The notes under the pieces are model-generated. The model searched no databases and was not told the DNA's origin. It worked only from the letters and a program-made list of their open reading frames with translations. From assembly GCA_022885665.1 (NCBI GenBank), contig JAGQDJ010000203.1, positions 23,417-87,416 on the forward strand: a stretch of 64,000 nucleotides of DNA, in the 5' to 3' direction. The position numbers and the translations under genes were made by a program. Source of the DNA: Triops longicaudatus. Lineage: Eukaryota > Arthropoda > Branchiopoda > Notostraca > Triopsidae. This document shows positions 11,538 to 22,199 of the stretch, in pieces (the stretch's first letter is position 1; every line of letters starts with the position of its first letter).

Positions 11538-12272
11538 TTACTCGCAAGCTTTAACCAAAGCTTCGGCTACTTCAATGCTAATTTGGGCTTCGGCTTTGGC
11601 AATGTCCGAACCAGCAGAGGCTAAATCGCTCTGGGCCTTGGTCAGCAAATCCCTCGCAGCGCTCACGTCCAAAGTGTCGACGGGAACGGCTTCTTCGGCG
11701 AGGACTTGGACTGCGAAAATAAAGAGCTTCATTTAGCTACCTTGGCTTTACTTTCTTAACCTTACGCTACTTTTGCATTGTGCTTCACTAACTTTATATC
11801 TTTTCGAGGTTAGAATACTTCTTGAAGGGCCTTCATTAGCTAGTTTTGATGTATACTGAGAAGTTTTAGCTCTCTTCCTTTTAAAGGTGTGAAAATTACC
11901 TGAGGAGTCTTCGTTGATGGTGACAGTGCCGCTGGAAACAAAGAACTTCTTGGCAGAACCGTCTTGTTCGTAGACGGTGACGACGCCAGGTTTCAAGACA
12001 GCGAGGGTTGGTACGTGTGCGGGGAGGATACCGAAGCTTCCGCTGAATGAGGGTACATCCACTTGTTTTACAGCAGCGTTATTGTACAACACCTGGATTA
12101 CACCGATATTAGAGGACTTTTGTACCCTACGAAGTTGCTGTAAATGAAGTTGTACTTGAGTGGGAGCTGCAAAGGTGAAAGCCATTTGATTGGCATCAGC
12201 GTAACCCCTTTTTTGAAGAGTTTGGGCTGCCGTGTTACGGAGCAAACGGGCGACAGATCGAGCGAAAACCAT
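11538..12272 (-). CDS. ATPsyndelta: Mitochondrial ATP synthase subunit delta (F1 central stalk)
   Basis: Three exons: 12156-12272, 11900-12092 and 11538-11710, giving 160 residues. The N-terminus (MVFARSVARLLRNTAAQTLQ) is basic and lacks acids, as expected of a mitochondrial targeting peptide. The mature part shows MAFTFAAPTQ, VDVPSFSGSFGILPAHVPTL, LKPGVVTVYEQDG, FFVSSGTVTINEDSS and VQVLAEEAVPVDTLD, the standard beta-sandwich plus helical hairpin of F1 delta (bacterial epsilon). It couples proton-driven rotation to catalysis in the inner membrane complex. Intron 1 (12093-12155) is only 63 nt, a multiple of three and stop-free, so an unspliced frame reads straight through. The splice model is preferred because it restores the family alignment exactly (PTQ joined to VLYNNAAVKQVDVP). 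Confidence 0.96.
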
Positions 12273-13154
12273 TTTCTATAATACAAACCAAGTTAAAAAT
12301 TAATGTAACCTTGAAAGATGTCGGCATAATGGAAGTGTCTGTCTAAAGCAAGCAGCAGTAAAGTCTCTTATAAATTGGAAATAAAGTTAGGAGGATATGA
12401 TCTAAGCGTTAGAATGCAATATATTGATAGATATAGCGATTACTTAAGGGTTATTTAGCTGATTTACGTACAAATTTTGCGTAAACACGGCAGACTTGTT
12501 AGTGGAGTTCACAAGGGAAGAGTGGGGCGCTGCTGTTGCGCCAAGGCAAAGCGCGCTGAAGTTCAAATCGGGAAAATTTCCAAAATGGAAATAGGGAAAC
12601 GTTGTATTGTTGTTCAAGAAATTCAGTCCAAGAGGTCAAATAAAGTCACTAAATAAAGTCAAAAACCCTGCTAGAGCCTTTATTTGTCTTAACGTCTTGT
12701 TTTAAATTTAAAATTTCGTGCTTTCATTGGCATTTTAAGGGTCTTTCGACGTATTCTTTCTGTCGCCTATTTTACTATTTCCAGCCGGTGAGAGTTAACT
12801 ACTTATGAAATTAAGCTTGGAAGTAAACAAAATGCCTACAAAACAACTTTACCACTATTACATGCCTAAAATGTGGATCTTCCCATTGAGATTTTTGAGC
12901 TTTTAGGCATTAAGGAACGCCCACCGACCGCCTCGTAGACGCCACCATTTACTAGAATTTCACCAAATATGCAAGGAGTGTTTTGCTAGCGGAAAAATGG
13001 AGCTTGTTTTCACGCTAGCCACGCGAAATTCAGGCCCACGACATTAAAGTGAATTTGGCTTTATAGTGTGAAAATTGTGTATTGTGTGTATCGACAAATA
13101 AAAACTCCATGATTTACAACAGTCCGTTAAATTTTTCAACAAATTAAAAGCCAA
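12273..13154. other. Intergenic: 5' flank of ATP synthase delta, 3' flank of CRAMP1
   Basis: AT-rich sequence without a recognisable gene. It should contain the ATP synthase delta promoter and the CRAMP1 3' UTR. A minus-strand AATAAA candidate lies near 12678. Confidence 0.45.
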
Positions 13155-16100
13155 CTACGAGTTATTTCCAGTCATGGTTGCAGCTAGGTCGGCAAACTTT
13201 GCGGTCAGATCAGCACTATTTTCAGACAAAAGCGACTGCAACTAAAGAAAAAGTTGTCAAACTTGTTTCGACATTTAATTTTATTTTTCATTACGTCAGA
13301 AGGTAAGCGAATATCGTCATGCACTGCTACGGCAGTAGGATTTTTTGCCGGAGAGGCGAATGCGCCCAAGAAACTGCCGAAGGAAAAATCGTCCACCTAT
13401 TGAAAAAATCAAACATATAAAAAATGAGGTACATGTACAATAACACAATAACAAATAAATAGATATCACGATATTTTGTAGAGGCTTAGAACCTTATTCT
13501 GTGCAATGAACAAAAGAGGACATACTGCTATAAGAAAATTAGACGAAATAAACTCTTTAGGTACTCATGGAATCAAAAAATATCTAAATAACTCGAAATC
13601 ATTTATATGTAATAGCCTTATAAGTAAATCTGTAAAAAAAAATGTTTTAGTAAATACTTCATTGATCCATCCAGTCCTCTCTTCTGAGCCAGGGGCCAGT
13701 AACTTCATTGGTGACCGAAATAAGCCTAAAAACAGCAAAAATAAGCCAAACGAAAGACCCGTTACGAATAACGCTTAACGTACTGGCAAAACTCGAGTTT
13801 GAGTTCTCCAACTCCACATCCATGAAAGGCTTGACTTTGTCTTTTCTTCCCTGATCCGAAAGCGCCACATCATTCTTCACAGGACTGGCTTCGCCTCGCG
13901 CTCTGGATCCATCGAACGTAAGCTCTTCTATCGTAAAACTCGGCTCAGCAGTAAGCTCGCTGACGCTAGGGTGGCTGCTGACACTGTCCAATCCATTTTC
14001 GCCAGGACTGGCTGGCATAGGTACCAGCGGGGAATCCAAGTATTCAGGTACTAATGCAGAAGACGACGCACACGAAGTAGCAGCTTCGACTGCTGCAATA
14101 AAAGCACGGCCCACGGCCATGGAACTCGCCTCAGCGACAGCAATCGGAGGCAGAATCACAGTCGCAGGCGGAGTGGCTGGTCCGGCCACCATATTGGTGA
14201 CGGCAGACGCCAAGGTGGCGGGCGTGCTACCCAAAGGCAACTTTCTCATAACAGCTAACGGATGATTCTTATTGCTCTTCGGGCGCAAAGGTACTAAGGA
14301 ACGGGGTGAAGTATTCAACTTCTTTGTAGGACGCCCAGGTCGCTGAGTAAACTTCGGCAGCTGTTGCAAATAGAAACATCTTTATTATGAAATAATATGA
14401 ATAAACCACGTACGTTAAGTTGCTTGCGGTACTCTTCACTCGTAAGCGAAGGCGCAGGAGGAATTTTCCCTTTGGGTAAGATCGAAGGTAACAAGAAGTT
14501 ATGCGCCTCGGGCTTAACCTAAAAAACACAGTTGATTAATAAACACTCCTTCACTGGATTCCTGGTAACTACACACCCTTACTATTATATTACGCTCTAA
14601 CTTATAACTAGACTGTTTTAACTAGTTTTTTTTTTTTTGTATTATGAGTTCGTTTTACGTTTCTATGTTAATCTACTTTAATGTTTGCTTTCACTTTCTC
14701 GAGTTCTGTTGATTTTTTTATAGCTAAGCTCACCGCCTGATTTCACTGATATAATGACTAAGTAGTCGTAAGATAAGATAAGTTACGGTGTCAGGCAGAG
14801 ACGCTTGAACTTCTGGTGCAGGGATGGAAATGCTGATGGTAAGACTCCGGGGCTCTTCTTCCGCAGCTTTCTTAGCCAACACAGGAGTTTTTGCCATCAA
14901 ATTATTCGCCAAGGTGCTTAATTTAGACACGACGTCCGCCACGCTAAAATTGTCTGCAGTGTCTTTCTGGGGTGACGTTGTGCTAGTCTGTTGCTCTTGA
15001 TTACGCTTCTCCCAACGGTAATTCAAGCACAGGCGCTCATTTACTCCAAACTTTGATGGAAATCCAACAAATTACGGAATAGTACATTTCCAAGACATAT
15101 GCACTCAAAACAGAATACCATTAAATAAAGTTCTCCGATATTGACAGCGCAAGCGTTTTCCAGCGTCCAGCCTTTGCGAATTTCCACGATTTTGTCTGGC
15201 GGATCAGGCGTTTTGCTCGGCTCGGCTGGGTCGCCAGTATCCGCTACGCTGAAACTGTCATTTAAATTCACATCTTCGGACAGCCTGGCGTCAGAGTCTT
15301 CCAGTTTCCAGTCCAAGCTCTTCCCACTTTCATCCCCCCCATCGGCTGACTTTCTGCCTGCGTTTCTCTCATTATTCGCAGTTTCAGCCGTCTCTTCGCT
15401 GATGGACAAGCTCCTGGTGTACTGATCCAGGCTAACTTTGACGTTAGTCAGGCTTTCTTTCGCTAGAGGCATCTTCACTAGCTTAATCTCAGCGTCCGGA
15501 CGCGGCAAGAGTCGCAGTACTGGCAGTTTATTCTTCGACTCTTCGCTCGCGAGATCCATATTCACCTAACACATGGAAACCATTCATAGAAATGCTACAC
15601 AACACGGTTTTCATGCGACTAAGCGTCAGTTACGACAAAAAGTAAACTTCATGTTGAAAAATATTACAGATTTCAAGTAGCAAGGCCGCCATTTATCCTG
15701 CAAATGCTTCAGCAAGCAGCCTAAACGTTTTTGCAACGGTAAATACAAGCGAACGCGCGGATTATGGGCCAACGACTGCACCCAGGCCCAATCTTGATTC
15801 GTTCCAGGCGTGATTTCCACTGTCACTGTACGTGGTAGTTTCTTTTTATCGGATGCTATTCCTCCTTCAACGAGAAAAACACATCAAGTGCTTAAAATAA
15901 ACCATCGCCATAGTAGAGACATAAAAAAAAGTTCGTCGAAAGCAAAGTAATAGCTGGAAGCGAAAACTTCTGAAAACGTAGAAAAACGCTGAGAAAAAAT
16001 CAACAAGAATCTGAAGAATACCTTCAGCGGAGCATAAACTTTTCAGCGCGGGGCACGCGGGAGTCTTAAAGCGATAAGTTTTTCCTCGCATTCGCACTGC

Positions 16101-16769
16101 AGTTGTGCCTTGGTGGATTAGCTCGTTGAGTTTCACGCCACATTTCTCGTTAAAATCCGTCCCCAGCTTCTTTCTCATCTCTCCGTAGTTGATCAACGCG
16201 TAAAGTTCCTTGGCAACGCGCGTCATCCCTGTAAAACCAACGCAAAAGTAACTTGTAGACATTGCATGACATTCGGAATATGTGGAATTGGTTGGAATAT
16301 CTGTACCTTCAGGGAAATGCAGGTATTTCGAAACTTTGTGCCAGGTGCGGTAATAAAAATGGCGAACTTGGTCTTTGTTCTTAGGTACGTTGTTCGTACA
16401 CCCGCGTTTTTTCCCTTTGCCGACCAAATACGACTGAATCGCCTCGAAATCTTTGCCGTACTCGTTCAGAGCCTCAAACAGCGACGTTATATCCTCGCCA
16501 GACCATTGTTCCCACGCTCGGCGTCGTTTTTCATCCGTTTCTTTCGATTCCGCGGGTCCGTCTTCCGACGCATCTTTCACCTCGATTGGATTCGTCGGAG
16601 CGATATCGACCAAGTTCCCGTTGTCGAGCTTGATACGCTTGGCTGCCCGGAGTCTGAGATTCACTGGTTTGTTGCTGGTACTGGGCGCAGTCGAATCAAC
16701 GATTTCTGTCCAATTGGCGGGAACTGGGGCTTCATTCTCCGAGGCTAGATCATCTGTCTTATCTCCCAT
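13155..16769 (-). CDS. CRAMP1: CRAMP1 / cramped homologue (SANT-domain chromatin regulator)
   Basis: Exons: 16307-16769, 16022-16228, 15668-15861, 15119-15565, 14787-15050, 14414-14518, about 13773-14360, 13295-13396 and 13155-13241, for about 818 residues. The N-terminus is MGDKTDDLASENEAPVPANW. A SANT/Myb-like segment follows (WEQWSGEDITSLFEALNEYG, FEAIQSYL), then KDQVRHFYYRTWHKVSKYL and ELYALINYGEMRKKLG, hallmarks of cramped. Middle segments include VEITPGTNQDWAWVQSLA, LQDKWRPC and GWTLENACAVNIGELYLM. The C-terminus has DDFSFGSFLGAFASP and LQSLLSENSADLTAKFADLA. In other animals the protein localises to histone loci and supports linker-histone expression; this is family knowledge. Start is the ATG at 16769, the only one upstream of conserved sequence. 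The donor of exon 7 is uncertain: GTTATT keeps frame, a better-looking GTACGT at 13778-13783 does not. Intron 1 is 78 nt and stop-free. The exon-3 acceptor is a tandem AAGGAG site. Confidence 0.9.
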
Positions 16770-19117
16770 TATTCTACTCAACAAAAGAGCCTACTTCGAA
16801 GCTTAAAATATACCTGAAAGAAACAGCAAAGGAGAATTAACGATGTTCTCGTTTCCTAGCTAAAGTTCAACGCAATACAGAAAGCTTACCTTCCGTCGCC
16901 TTACGTCAGCTAAAATACAGGGAAAAAAGGATAATCAGGCAATCTAAACGTTCAATGAAACGTTTCTAAACAGAAAACCTCTAAAATATCGCGTTCCATT
17001 TATCAAACACAGGGAAAAAGTTCGTTAAGAAGCTACAAAACGTAAACACGCCAAATTGACAAGCGCCGCCTATAATATTACTACGATACGTTCAGCAATA
17101 TCGCCAAATTGTCCAGCAGATGGCATGCACTTAAGCATACCGGGAATTTTTACTATGTATCACTACTCCAGATGGCATTTAAATACAGTTTTGTTCATTG
17201 TACTATATACAGGTTGGTTCACTCTCGCGCGTAATGGTAGGGGAGCTCCCGAGCGCTAGCTCAATGACGTATCTCGGGATGTGCAGCAGAGCGCCGTTCT
17301 TAACCTTTCATATTCTATGTAATGTTTACTTGTTATGTAGTTTTTTTTTTCATTAGCTATTCCTTTAGATTTATTTTAACATCTAATTTCCAGAAAACTT
17401 ACAAATAATTTTTTGGAATCGTTTCATGTTCAATGTTAAAAACAAATATGTATAAAGTGAAAGATGCATATGCATGTTTAAGTTGAAAAATAAAGGTAGA
17501 GTATCTAACATCTTTCGCCCCAGATATAAATATTTAAGCAGAGGGAATTCGTGGCAACTCAAATAATGGGCTTCCAGTCAAGCCATATAAAAATATGAAT
17601 TTCAAGATCAAATGCATTGGCATGTAAGTTCAGGTTCACTCGCGCCCGGATGTGAGAAGCCTGAAAATTAGCTACTAACTCAATAACATAAATGCAGTGC
17701 TCTAACTGTAAAAGTGTTATCCTTTCATTATTGAAAGATAGTGAATGCCATACAACCTTGTAATTTTAATCGTATTTACCAAACTTTACCACATTTATTT
17801 GTTTTTAATTAACATACGCTAATTTGCCAATTGCTTTTGTAATAGAGGTGTACTTGTTCATAATACTCATCCGAATAGGTGCACATGTACACCAGGACGC
17901 GTTTTCCTACCTTGTTTTATTTAATTATATTTTGGTAGGGCTGGGAATTTTTTCCACCTCATGAACGTGCTATTCAACCCGCATATCTGTTTGATATAGC
18001 GATTATGAATATTTTGCACTTCATGGATTTGAAGTAATACGAGTCTGGAAATAAAAATCAGTCATGGAATGTGCGAATCTTCTGTATTTTGTCCTTCAAT
18101 ACAGTGTTAAAAAAATGATTATGATGACCTTTTAGACGCATATCTAGGTATCACTAACAGTATTGCAATTTAGTTCAGATTCTTTATATTCAGCATTGTA
18201 TTTCGGATTCCTCTGAGTGATGTGATGGAAGTGATGTGATGGAATGCAACTTCCAGCGAGCTTTCGGCTACACAATCGCGGCTAGTTAACAGCAATGCCA
18301 AGGAAATTCTCCACAAAAGTAGTTTATATAAAAAAAAACATGTAAGTTCTCGGCTTTGGATTATGGCCTCTAAGCCTCTTTAATGAAGGCAGTACGTCTC
18401 ATCAAGTTCGGAGTACGTGGCGGCTCTAATGTTGCGACAACTATAAATATTCTTAGCACAAACTCTTTTATTTGTTGATGGTAAAACGATTTAGACTCAA
18501 AGCATGTGAATAAGGAGTAAAAACGCTTCTTTAAGCCCAGAACAACCACATGTGTTCCAAGCGAAATACATTTTCCTCCATACTAACGCTTAAACCTTGC
18601 CAGCAATGAAGTACATATGAAGTTCAATAATGTCGGAATCGGACAAAAATATACGTATTTAGGAACGAAATAATACTAGAGCCATAGTCTTCTTTGTTTT
18701 TGTTTACACCACTGATGCACATGTCGTCGAACAGTAGCACCCCAGGTGGCCATTTCTATAAGCTTCGACCAAAAAGACAACTGTTTTTGTCAGCCTTAAA
18801 GTAGGGCAGCAGGGCTCCTGTTAAGTGCTGCCTTTCCGGAAGCGAAAGTGTTGCGTATTCTGGGCAGAGTCTCAGGACGAGGTGTCTAGACTAAAACTGC
18901 ATTTTATTGCCAGTTTCTATCCGTACCAAGTTTTCCTCCGCTAGAGGACGGATTTTGGCAGAAGTGCAGCAAATGCAATGTTGGCCTGACGTCTGTACTG
19001 ACTCCGAACATAAACAAGTAGCTTTGATCAATGAAAAGAATCAGAACACGTGGCTTCAAAGCAACGATAAAATAATGTTTCTAAGTTAACGACGAAGCGT
19101 TCACTGCTGTTTTAACC
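16770..19117. other. Divergent intergenic region, CRAMP1 and TFIIIA
   Basis: About 2.35 kb of AT-rich DNA between two diverging genes, including CRAMP1 5' UTR material near 16780-17050. No coding region is recognised. A short tandem repeat (GTGATGTGATGGAA twice) occurs at about 18217-18244. Confidence 0.45.
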
Positions 19118-20633
19118 ATGGCCGACACAGAACGGCTGCACCGTTGTCCAGTTGAAGGCTGTTTAGCATCTTTCAATCGGCCGTACCGCTTGCAAGCCCA
19201 CATATTTCTCCACGATGGACAAGTATTGTTCAAATGATCCCCAAAGGCTTCCTAACAACTTTTCCTATTATGCTTAGCGACCCTTCCAATGCACTCGTCC
19301 TGGATGTAGCAAAAGCTATACCAAAGCCACACACTTGAAACGACATGTGGATTCAACACATGTAAAAGTCAACCAGCTGATTTCAACAGTGGTAAAGTAC
19401 GAAACGCGTCCTTACAGAGTATTTACATCATTCAAACCAGTTGAAGTCACGTCTTGTCGTAGGTGCACCATCGAAGGCTGTGATAAGACGTTTTCAAGCG
19501 ATTGGAACTTGAAGAAACATTTCAGACGGTTTCATGAAGAAACTTCGAAGATGTTCAGATGTACGGACTGTTGTGAATCTTTCAAGAAACACCAGCAACT
19601 CAAAATTCATATGTCTGAACATACAGGAGAAAAACCCTTTCCGTAATATTGAATACGTTGGTCGTAAAAAAAGAATGTTCAAAGTAATCTATCTATGCAG
19701 ATGCACACACGATGGTTGCGACAAAGCTTTTCGACTTCCCAGTAAACTAAAAGCCCATATGAAGATCCACGCAGGCTATACTTGCGTTGTCGACAATTGC
19801 GGAATTAGTTTCCCCAATTGGTCCGCTTTGAGAAAGCACAAAGCCACCGCTCACCCTCGTAAGTCGATGAATCCGCGCAAAACCACTTAGATTTCTCGAA
19901 TGTTTAAAACGAATATGACCTTAGTATTATGTTCCCTTTAATTCCGTTAAATAAGGTTAACTAATATTTGCTAATTTTTTATAAGAAAATTGTATGCTTT
20001 TGCCCCATTTAATCTGTGTTTTGCCCCCCTAAAACATGTAGTGATTTTATATTCTCGTTTTAATTCTGTTTGTATTCACTTTTAGTGCATGTGTGCGCCA
20101 CCTGCAACAGATCGTTTACTCGGAAGCAGTTCCTTATGGAGCATCTTTTCACGCACAGTTCTGAACGTGAGGTTTTCCATTGCCCAGAGGATAATTGCGA
20201 TAGGTAAGTGACGTGTTTTATTTCAGTCGAATTGTATTCAATATTTTATTCGTTTCGTTTTTCTAAGGTGGTATTACAATAAACGCAACTTAACTCAACA
20301 TATCAGGTCTTACCACGAGAAAGAATCGTTTACCTGTCCGCGTGCAGGGTGTGGCCAAGTGATCCACTCGAAAGTACGCGAAAAAATACGAATGTCGGGT
20401 TAATAAGTGCTTAATATATTGTAATGTAGCGCCGGTTTCGTGAACACGTCAAGCGACATGATGTCGTTCCGCTTCCTACGGAGAGAAGAAAGCCAGCCAA
20501 AGTCCGGAAAGACAAAGGCGAAGCGAAGAAATGCATGGCAGCGAAATTGGCGGGGGTGGAACTTCCGGTGATGGAGCACAAACGCCTGATTGTCAACTCG
20601 AGTGAAGAAAATACCACGTTAAGAGGAACTTGA
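19118..20633 (+). CDS. GTF3A: Transcription factor IIIA (5S rRNA gene factor, nine C2H2 fingers)
   Basis: Exons: 19118-19222, 19278-19396 (donor tentative), 19463-19642, 19701-19858, 20086-20203, 20268-20373 and 20430-20633; 329 residues in frame. Exactly nine C2H2 fingers are present, as in TFIIIA. They begin CPVEGC, CTRPGC, CTIEGC, CTDC, CTHDGC, CVVDNC, CATC, CPEDNC and CPRAGC. Finger 4 contains KKHQQLKIH and finger 3 NLKKHF, both matching vertebrate TFIIIA at the same positions. Finger 7 has CXXC rather than CX4C spacing, also as in the family. A basic tail (ERRKPAKVRKDKGEAKK) follows. TFIIIA binds the 5S gene internal control region to recruit RNA polymerase III, and binds 5S RNA itself. 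The exon 2/3 junction is the weak point: CAT|GTAAAAG is a better donor by eye but breaks frame; GTACGA at 19397 keeps it and lengthens the finger 2-3 linker. Confidence 0.88.
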
Positions 20634-20668
20634 TGACGCTTCGATTGTTACTAATGTATTTTTAACCA

Positions 20669-20674
20669 AATAAA
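20669..20674 (+). terminator. Poly(A) signal of the TFIIIA gene
   Basis: AATAAA 36 nt after the TFIIIA stop codon and about 17 nt before the stop codon of the opposing MTIF3 gene. Confidence 0.65.
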
Positions 20675-20690
20675 CGACAAAACCGTAGTA

Positions 20691-21289
20691 TTAGCTTTCT
20701 TTTTCGGCGGGTTTTGGCGCGGCGTCGATGTAAAATCGAATTTCGCCTTCCTTGTTCCGTTTCTGCAGCAGTCTTCCTTCGCCTTGTAAGGATGCTTCCA
20801 GTTTGAAATACAATTGCTCCTGAAATAAAAACGAATGGCTACCGTAATACTGCCATTTTAAACTACTTAAGGAAAAAGTAAATAAATTACGGCAAGCTCT
20901 GCATCGCCTTGTATGACTGTATTAACCCTGTGACCTTTTTTGAGCCACTTCTGGACGTTCTTGACCTTGGCTTCAAGATCGTGAGTTGCAATTTTTCCAT
21001 TTAAGGTCAAACTCTTCGGATCTTTAGTTTCTTTAGTGTGGTGTTCATCTTTTCGGCGAATGTGCTCGCTTTTCTCATGTCTTGCTACGTCTGTTAGATT
21101 TGGCGTGCTTTTTTCTTTATTAGATTTGTGCCGTATTGTCATAATAGGAAGACTGGGTTGTAACTTTACGCCTAGAAAAGTCTTCGACGTTGGTTTAAGC
21201 TCGTAACCTACTTAAGTATCCTTACCAATGTGTCTGGTCGCAACAAAGAAAGACGATGCTAATCTTATTGACCTGGTCACGGCTTGCAT
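20691..21289 (-). CDS. MTIF3: Mitochondrial translation initiation factor IF-3, short form
   Basis: Three exons: 21226-21289, 20891-21171 and 20691-20819; 157 residues. The start MQAVTRSIRLASSFFVATRH is rich in Arg, Ser and Ala without acids, a good mitochondrial presequence. The recognisable IF-3 C-terminal domain runs SLTLNGKIATHDLEAKVKNV then QKWLKKGHRV, which aligns with human LSSNIGQHDLDTKTKQIQQW. It ends EGEIRFYIDAAPKPAEKES. The canonical N-terminal IF-3 domain appears to be missing: only a charged linker with HEKSEHIRRKDEHH lies between the presequence and the C-domain. IF-3 keeps the mitoribosomal subunits apart and checks the start codon; the C-domain is the main subunit-binding part. 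Phases are consistent throughout. The stop codon lies only 57 bp from that of convergent TFIIIA. Family call is fairly safe; the exact length depends on there being no missed exon. Confidence 0.75.
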
Positions 21290-21684
21290 TCTAAAGGCTC
21301 CTTTTTGAGTTACCTTAATCCTGAAATGTAGCAAATATCTCCGTTACTCACAACTCCAATTTCTACTCCTTGGAGTTAATGTATTATATTATTTATTTTA
21401 CGGTCAACAGGGGGAAAAAAACAACCTACACACTAGTGAATGTCTTCCATAAATAACTTACGGAGTGTCATGCATTAATTGTTGTATTTTATCCTACCTA
21501 AACTCAATTAATGCTAAAAGAAGCCTTTTTGTCCAGTCTGTCTGGCCTCTGTTTTGATCCGTTCGTTCCTAAGCATGTCTATCCGAGTCATTTGTCGGCT
21601 ATTCCCTAGGCTCCGCCCCTACGTGCATCGTAGGACGTTCTTTCGTTCATCACGGTCGTGCAAAAGGAAGGCCCGCGTTCATAG

Positions 21685-21691
21685 TGCACAC
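21685..21691 (+). promoter_or_regulatory. Metal response element 1 (TGCACAC)
   Basis: Matches the MTF-1 core TGCRCNC exactly, about 40 bp upstream of the TATA box and 150 bp before the metallothionein start codon. Functional role is inferred from position and gene type. Confidence 0.6.
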
Positions 21692-21702
21692 GCTCCGGCG
21701 AG

Positions 21703-21709
21703 TGCGCAC
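21703..21709 (+). promoter_or_regulatory. Metal response element 2 (TGCGCAC)
   Basis: Second exact TGCRCNC core, 18 bp downstream of the first and 21 bp upstream of the TATA box. It overlaps a core on the opposite strand (GTGCGCA), so MTF-1 could read either strand. Confidence 0.65.
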
Positions 21710-21729
21710 GGCACTACCCGGTCACACGG

Positions 21730-21736
21730 TATATAA
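21730..21736 (+). promoter_or_regulatory. TATA box of the metallothionein gene
   Basis: TATATAA lies about 100 bp before the start codon. A TATA box just downstream of two metal response elements is the usual layout of inducible metallothionein promoters. Transcription would start near 21760. Confidence 0.7.
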
Positions 21737-21834
21737 CCTCTTACCTTCGCCTCATCGAGTCATCGACAGCTCCAAACGAGCAGCTCTACCAAGAGATCTT
21801 CGTTACCAAGTAATTCCCAGAAAAACTTTCCAGA

Positions 21835-22153
21835 ATGCCGGACGTCTGTTGCGGAGGTAATATTCTCTTTGAAACCAACTTACGAAATATTGTAATAATT
21901 TATTTTCTCAGGTAACTGCAAATGCGGCGATAACTGCAAATGCGCTCCCGGCTCGAACGCTTGCACTTCGGCGAATAAAGGCGCTTGTTGCGGAGGTAAG
22001 TAACAGCCTAGCACTCTCTTTTGTGCAAAAGTACACCGTAAGGTCGGATGTACATCTGTTTGTATCGCTCGAATAGGAAGCGCATGTAAATGTGGACCGA
22101 ATTGCCAATGCGGAACCGCTTGCAACTGCAAAGAAAGCTGCCAATGTCCTTGA
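21835..22153 (+). CDS. Metallothionein, about 60 residues and 17 cysteines
   Basis: Three small exons: 21835-21856, 21912-21995 and 22077-22153, all joined in phase 1. The protein begins MPDVCCGGNCKCGDNCKC and ends CGTACNCKESCQCP. It has about 17 cysteines, mostly as CxC pairs, with two CC pairs, no aromatic residues and few hydrophobic ones, which is diagnostic of a metallothionein. It should bind Zn, Cu or Cd through thiolate clusters in the cytosol. The arrangement (CCGGxCxCxxxCxC twice, around a Ser/Ala/Asn spacer ending GACCGG) suggests a two-domain repeat; it does not match the decapod crustacean or dipteran patterns I remember. Each intron falls at a GG|G codon near a cluster border. 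Two metal response elements and a TATA box lie just upstream, and AATAAA at 22231-22236. Confidence 0.9.
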
Positions 22154-22199
22154 ACGCGAACTTCCTGTACTGTTCCAGTACAACTACTCATTTTATCCT

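Noticed and set aside
12540..12575. tRNA-like B-box resemblance (AGTTCAAATC)
   Set aside because: No matching A box, acceptor stem or anticodon arm could be drawn around it.
18740..18755. Second CTCF-like match (CCCCAGGTGGCC)
   Set aside because: The left half departs from the CCASY part of the consensus.
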